A stretch of DNA of 64,000 nt from Mucilaginibacter_A sp964251965 (GTDB taxonomy: Bacteria; Bacteroidota; Bacteroidia; Sphingobacteriales; Sphingobacteriaceae): positions 124,001 to 188,000 of the forward strand of contig CAXULQ010000007.1 in the NCBI GenBank assembly GCA_964251965.1, written 5' to 3'. This document shows, piece by piece, positions 62,234 through 64,000 of the stretch (positions are counted from its first letter, which is position 1; every line of letters starts with the position of its first letter). Made by a program: the position numbers and the translations under genes. The notes under the pieces are model-generated. The model searched no databases. It was not told where the DNA came from and was given only the letters and a program-made list of their open reading frames with translations.

Positions 62234-63034
62234 TCAAAACAAGTTAAAAAAATTATACTCCAGCCTCACCAAATACATATTCTGCGAATTACGCGTCATG
62301 CTATTGTACAAAGGTGTCCGGTAAGATAGATCAACCCTAAAAACGCTGTTAAAAATAAACTGGACGGCTGGCGCAGCATCCAAATAACTTTGCCCGTAAC
62401 CTGGATTGGTTTTCCCTAATAATTCCAGGTACAAGTTCACGTTGGTTTGGTTGTAATTGGTATAATTTTTGGGGAAAAGCAGGTAACCGGAAGATAACGA
62501 ATAAGCAACCGCATCGTGCGCAAAACCAACCGGAATTGTATTGTTCTGGTTATCCAATCCAAGTAAATAACTTACCGAACCGGAAAGCGCAACTTTGTGA
62601 AGTAATTGCGTAAAAATTAATCCGGTTTGCAAGCCGGAATTATCTCCTTCTAACGAAATCTCCTGGTTCAAAATTGGGTTATTTAGGGCAGAAGCTTTGA
62701 TAAAAGCCGCGCCGCGAAAATGCCGCTGCACAGAATCAACAGAAAGAAAACGGTATTTGGCATACGCACTAAAACCTTCCAAATGCTGTTTTTGCCGGTA
62801 AAAATCCGATATGTAACCCGAAGCGTGAACCATCAAATTTTTGCTTGCGCCATACATCAATTCTAAGGTACTCCGGTTACGGAAACCAGGGTTAAAATAA
62901 CCTTGGTTTTCTAACCTTACACCGAGAGAATTTCGTGCCATATTGCTGGCTGGTTCTGTTTGTACGTATAATTCCTGGGCAAAAGCAGTACAGGTTGATG
63001 CAATTATGCACCAAATCAAACATAAAAATTTCAT
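62234..63034 (-). CDS. outer membrane beta-barrel protein, unknown transport role
   Basis: A 266-residue protein with signal peptide (CLIWCIIASTCTAFAQ) and alternating strands ending in an aromatic C-terminus (YLVRLEYNFFNLF), as in outer membrane barrels. It starts ten bases beyond the 3' end of the HMA-domain gene on the same strand and forms part of a probable metal-related unit. In other Bacteroidota, such barrels accompany small heavy-metal-associated proteins. Exact family not recognised. A form B-like element lies at 62783-62796. Confidence 0.78.
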   Translation of the reverse strand: MKFLCLIWCIIASTCTAFAQELYVQTEPASNMARNSLGVRLENQGYFNPGFRNRSTLELMYGASKNLMVHASGYISDFYRQKQHLEGFSAYAKYRFLSVDSVQRHFRGAAFIKASALNNPILNQEISLEGDNSGLQTGLIFTQLLHKVALSGSVSYLLGLDNQNNTIPVGFAHDAVAYSLSSGYLLFPKNYTNYNQTNVNLYLELLGKTNPGYGQSYLDAAPAVQFIFNSVFRVDLSYRTPLYNSMTRNSQNMYLVRLEYNFFNLF

Positions 63035-63045
63035 GTTTTTACTGC

Positions 63046-63564
63046 TTAAATAGTAACGTGATAAACTTTCTGGCTACCCATCATGCCGCTTTTACAGCAG
63101 GAAAAAGTAGTTTGGGCTGCATACTTTTTGTAGGTAGAAGCAGGCACAAAACCTTTATCGATTATGGTAACAGGCGTAATCCCATTTAACGTTTCTGCTT
63201 TTACATTCAGGAAATGATAAATGTTTCCGGCATAATCAAAATGGAAATTATTATCAATCTTTAAATTATCAAAGTTAAAAGAAGTGGTTAACTTGTTTAC
63301 CGAGAAACCTGCATCTTGTACTTTTTTGCTGATGGCATCCAAGTTAACGGGCGCATCTTTTTTAAAAGTAATGATGAACAAGTTACGGTTTAAATCGGGT
63401 TTAACATCGCTGATAAAAGTTAAAGTACGCAACGATTTTTCGGTTGCTTTAGAACACATGGAACAAGTTAAGCCGCTCACTTGTAAATCGGCTTTAACAA
63501 ATTGTGCTTGTGCAAATTGGATAGAAATGGTCAGAACGGCCAGTAATATTTTGAAAGTTTTCAT
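63046..63564 (-). CDS. secreted heavy-metal-associated (HMA) domain protein
   Basis: A 172-residue protein with signal peptide (MKTFKILLAVLTISIQFAQA) and an HMA domain at residues about 24-92. The metal motif GLTCSMCSKATEKSL has CxxC with Met and Ser between, as in copper chaperones. The C-terminal 75 residues form a separate domain ending in CCKSGMMGSQKVYHVTI, with a further Cys pair. It probably binds copper or a similar soft metal in the periplasm. Confidence 0.88.
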   Translation of the reverse strand: MKTFKILLAVLTISIQFAQAQFVKADLQVSGLTCSMCSKATEKSLRTLTFISDVKPDLNRNLFIITFKKDAPVNLDAISKKVQDAGFSVNKLTTSFNFDNLKIDNNFHFDYAGNIYHFLNVKAETLNGITPVTIIDKGFVPASTYKKYAAQTTFSCCKSGMMGSQKVYHVTI

Positions 63565-63651
63565 AAAAGATTTGATCTAAAATTGTAATTGTAAAAAACA
63601 GTAAAACACAATTAAAAGCTGTGTTTAATTTTTGCAGAAATTACAATTGGA

Positions 63652-64000
63652 TCAAATCCTGAAAGTACAATTTTGGATATAAGTTGGAACAGAACCGGGC
63701 GGCGGACCACGGTCGGTTAGTAAATCAGAAGGCTGGTTAACCGTTAATGGTTCGTGGAAAGAACCAAAGCTAAAAACCGGAACAAACAAAGCTAAAATTA
63801 GGGTGCTAAAAGAAGTATGTGAAGTTTGATGCGCATCTTTAACCTTAACTTCCAGATGCGTTTCCTTACAGCATTTGCTGTCCATGCCGCACTTTTTGGT
63901 TGGTGCATCAACCTTAACAGATTCAATCAGGTTGCCGCAAAAATGCAGGTTTAATGCAAAGCCCGTAGCTGTAACCAAGTACAGCAGCACAACTAAGCAA
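63652..64000 (-). CDS. HYC_CC_PP family protein (5' end outside window)
   Basis: At least 116 residues; the frame stays open to the window edge, so the true start lies beyond 64000. The family hallmarks are all present: LNLHFCGN (HFC), KCGMDSKCCKE (CC) and DRGPPPGSVP (PP). A hydrophobic helix lies in the middle (FSTLILALFVPVFSFG). Such proteins are limited to Bacteroidota and are commonly found beside HMA proteins and copper/heavy-metal receptors, which fits the two genes that follow. A 13/14 element lies at 63805-63818. Confidence 0.85.
   Translation of the reverse strand, partial: CLVVLLYLVTATGFALNLHFCGNLIESVKVDAPTKKCGMDSKCCKETHLEVKVKDAHQTSHTSFSTLILALFVPVFSFGSFHEPLTVNQPSDLLTDRGPPPGSVPTYIQNCTFRI

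Overview
The window looks like chromosome of a Bacteroidota member, most likely family Sphingobacteriaceae (Mucilaginibacter/Pedobacter type). The reasons are a fused LpxC-FabZ gene inside an lpxD-lpxC/fabZ-lpxA cluster, a PorX-type regulator of type IX secretion, an HYC_CC_PP family protein, many secreted TolB/S41, PIG-L and beta-barrel proteins, promoter boxes of the TAnnTTTG type, and AT-leaning DNA with weak Shine-Dalgarno signals. No rRNA, tRNA, CRISPR array or complete insertion sequence was seen.

Layout. 0-7.8 kb (minus strand): partial M16 protease, an ABC ATPase, the lipid A genes lpxA, lpxC-fabZ and lpxD, and an HD phosphohydrolase. 7.9-12.7 kb (plus): porX, a VapBC-like toxin-antitoxin pair wedged before tsaE, an alanine dehydrogenase-like gene and yihY. 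12.8-18.6 kb: a giant tricorn-like S41 protease, a class C beta-lactamase-fold lipoprotein, YbaB and a metal-dependent hydrolase. 18.7-24.3 kb: glycogen genes glgC-glgA and polA. 24.4-30.6 kb: DNA repair genes (tag, alkyltransferase-like), trmB, envelope proteins, and a sigma-54 response regulator coupled to a 70-residue stand-alone H-box protein. 30.9-35.6 kb: glnS and a secreted protein/membrane protein/histidine kinase/LuxR regulator group. 35.6-37.1 kb is a decay zone with an alpha-L-fucosidase remnant and a broken antitoxin. 37.2-45.3 kb: amidase, gltX, histidine kinase, DinB, ECF sigma with putative anti-sigma, and a PIN toxin pair. 45.3-53.2 kb: PIG-L deacetylase, MazEF, and a TetR-TolC-EmrA-EmrB drug export operon. 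53.6-64 kb: FAD oxidoreductase, amidase, YfiT, a relic and an intact antitoxin/toxin locus, an ATP-grasp/luciferase-like pair, and a small metal-related group at the edge.

The strongest unexplained signal is a short dispersed element. Its core is GATAAAAGAAGYAT (form A) or GATAAAAACAGYAT (form B), usually preceded by an AT-rich tract ending in TTTTA. About 50 copies, roughly 30 of them exact, lie in 64 kb on both strands. Most are in the small intergenic fraction, but about 20 are inside genes in different reading frames. With its flank, the core folds into a small hairpin (TTTTAT-loop-ATAAAA) followed by a seven-base tail. The density resembles DNA uptake sequences of Neisseria or Pasteurellaceae, but REP/MITE-like mobile repeats fit equally well. 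Other points of interest are three tandem 42-bp hairpins with compensatory changes upstream of an amidase, and larger inverted-repeat cassettes associated with the dispersed element.
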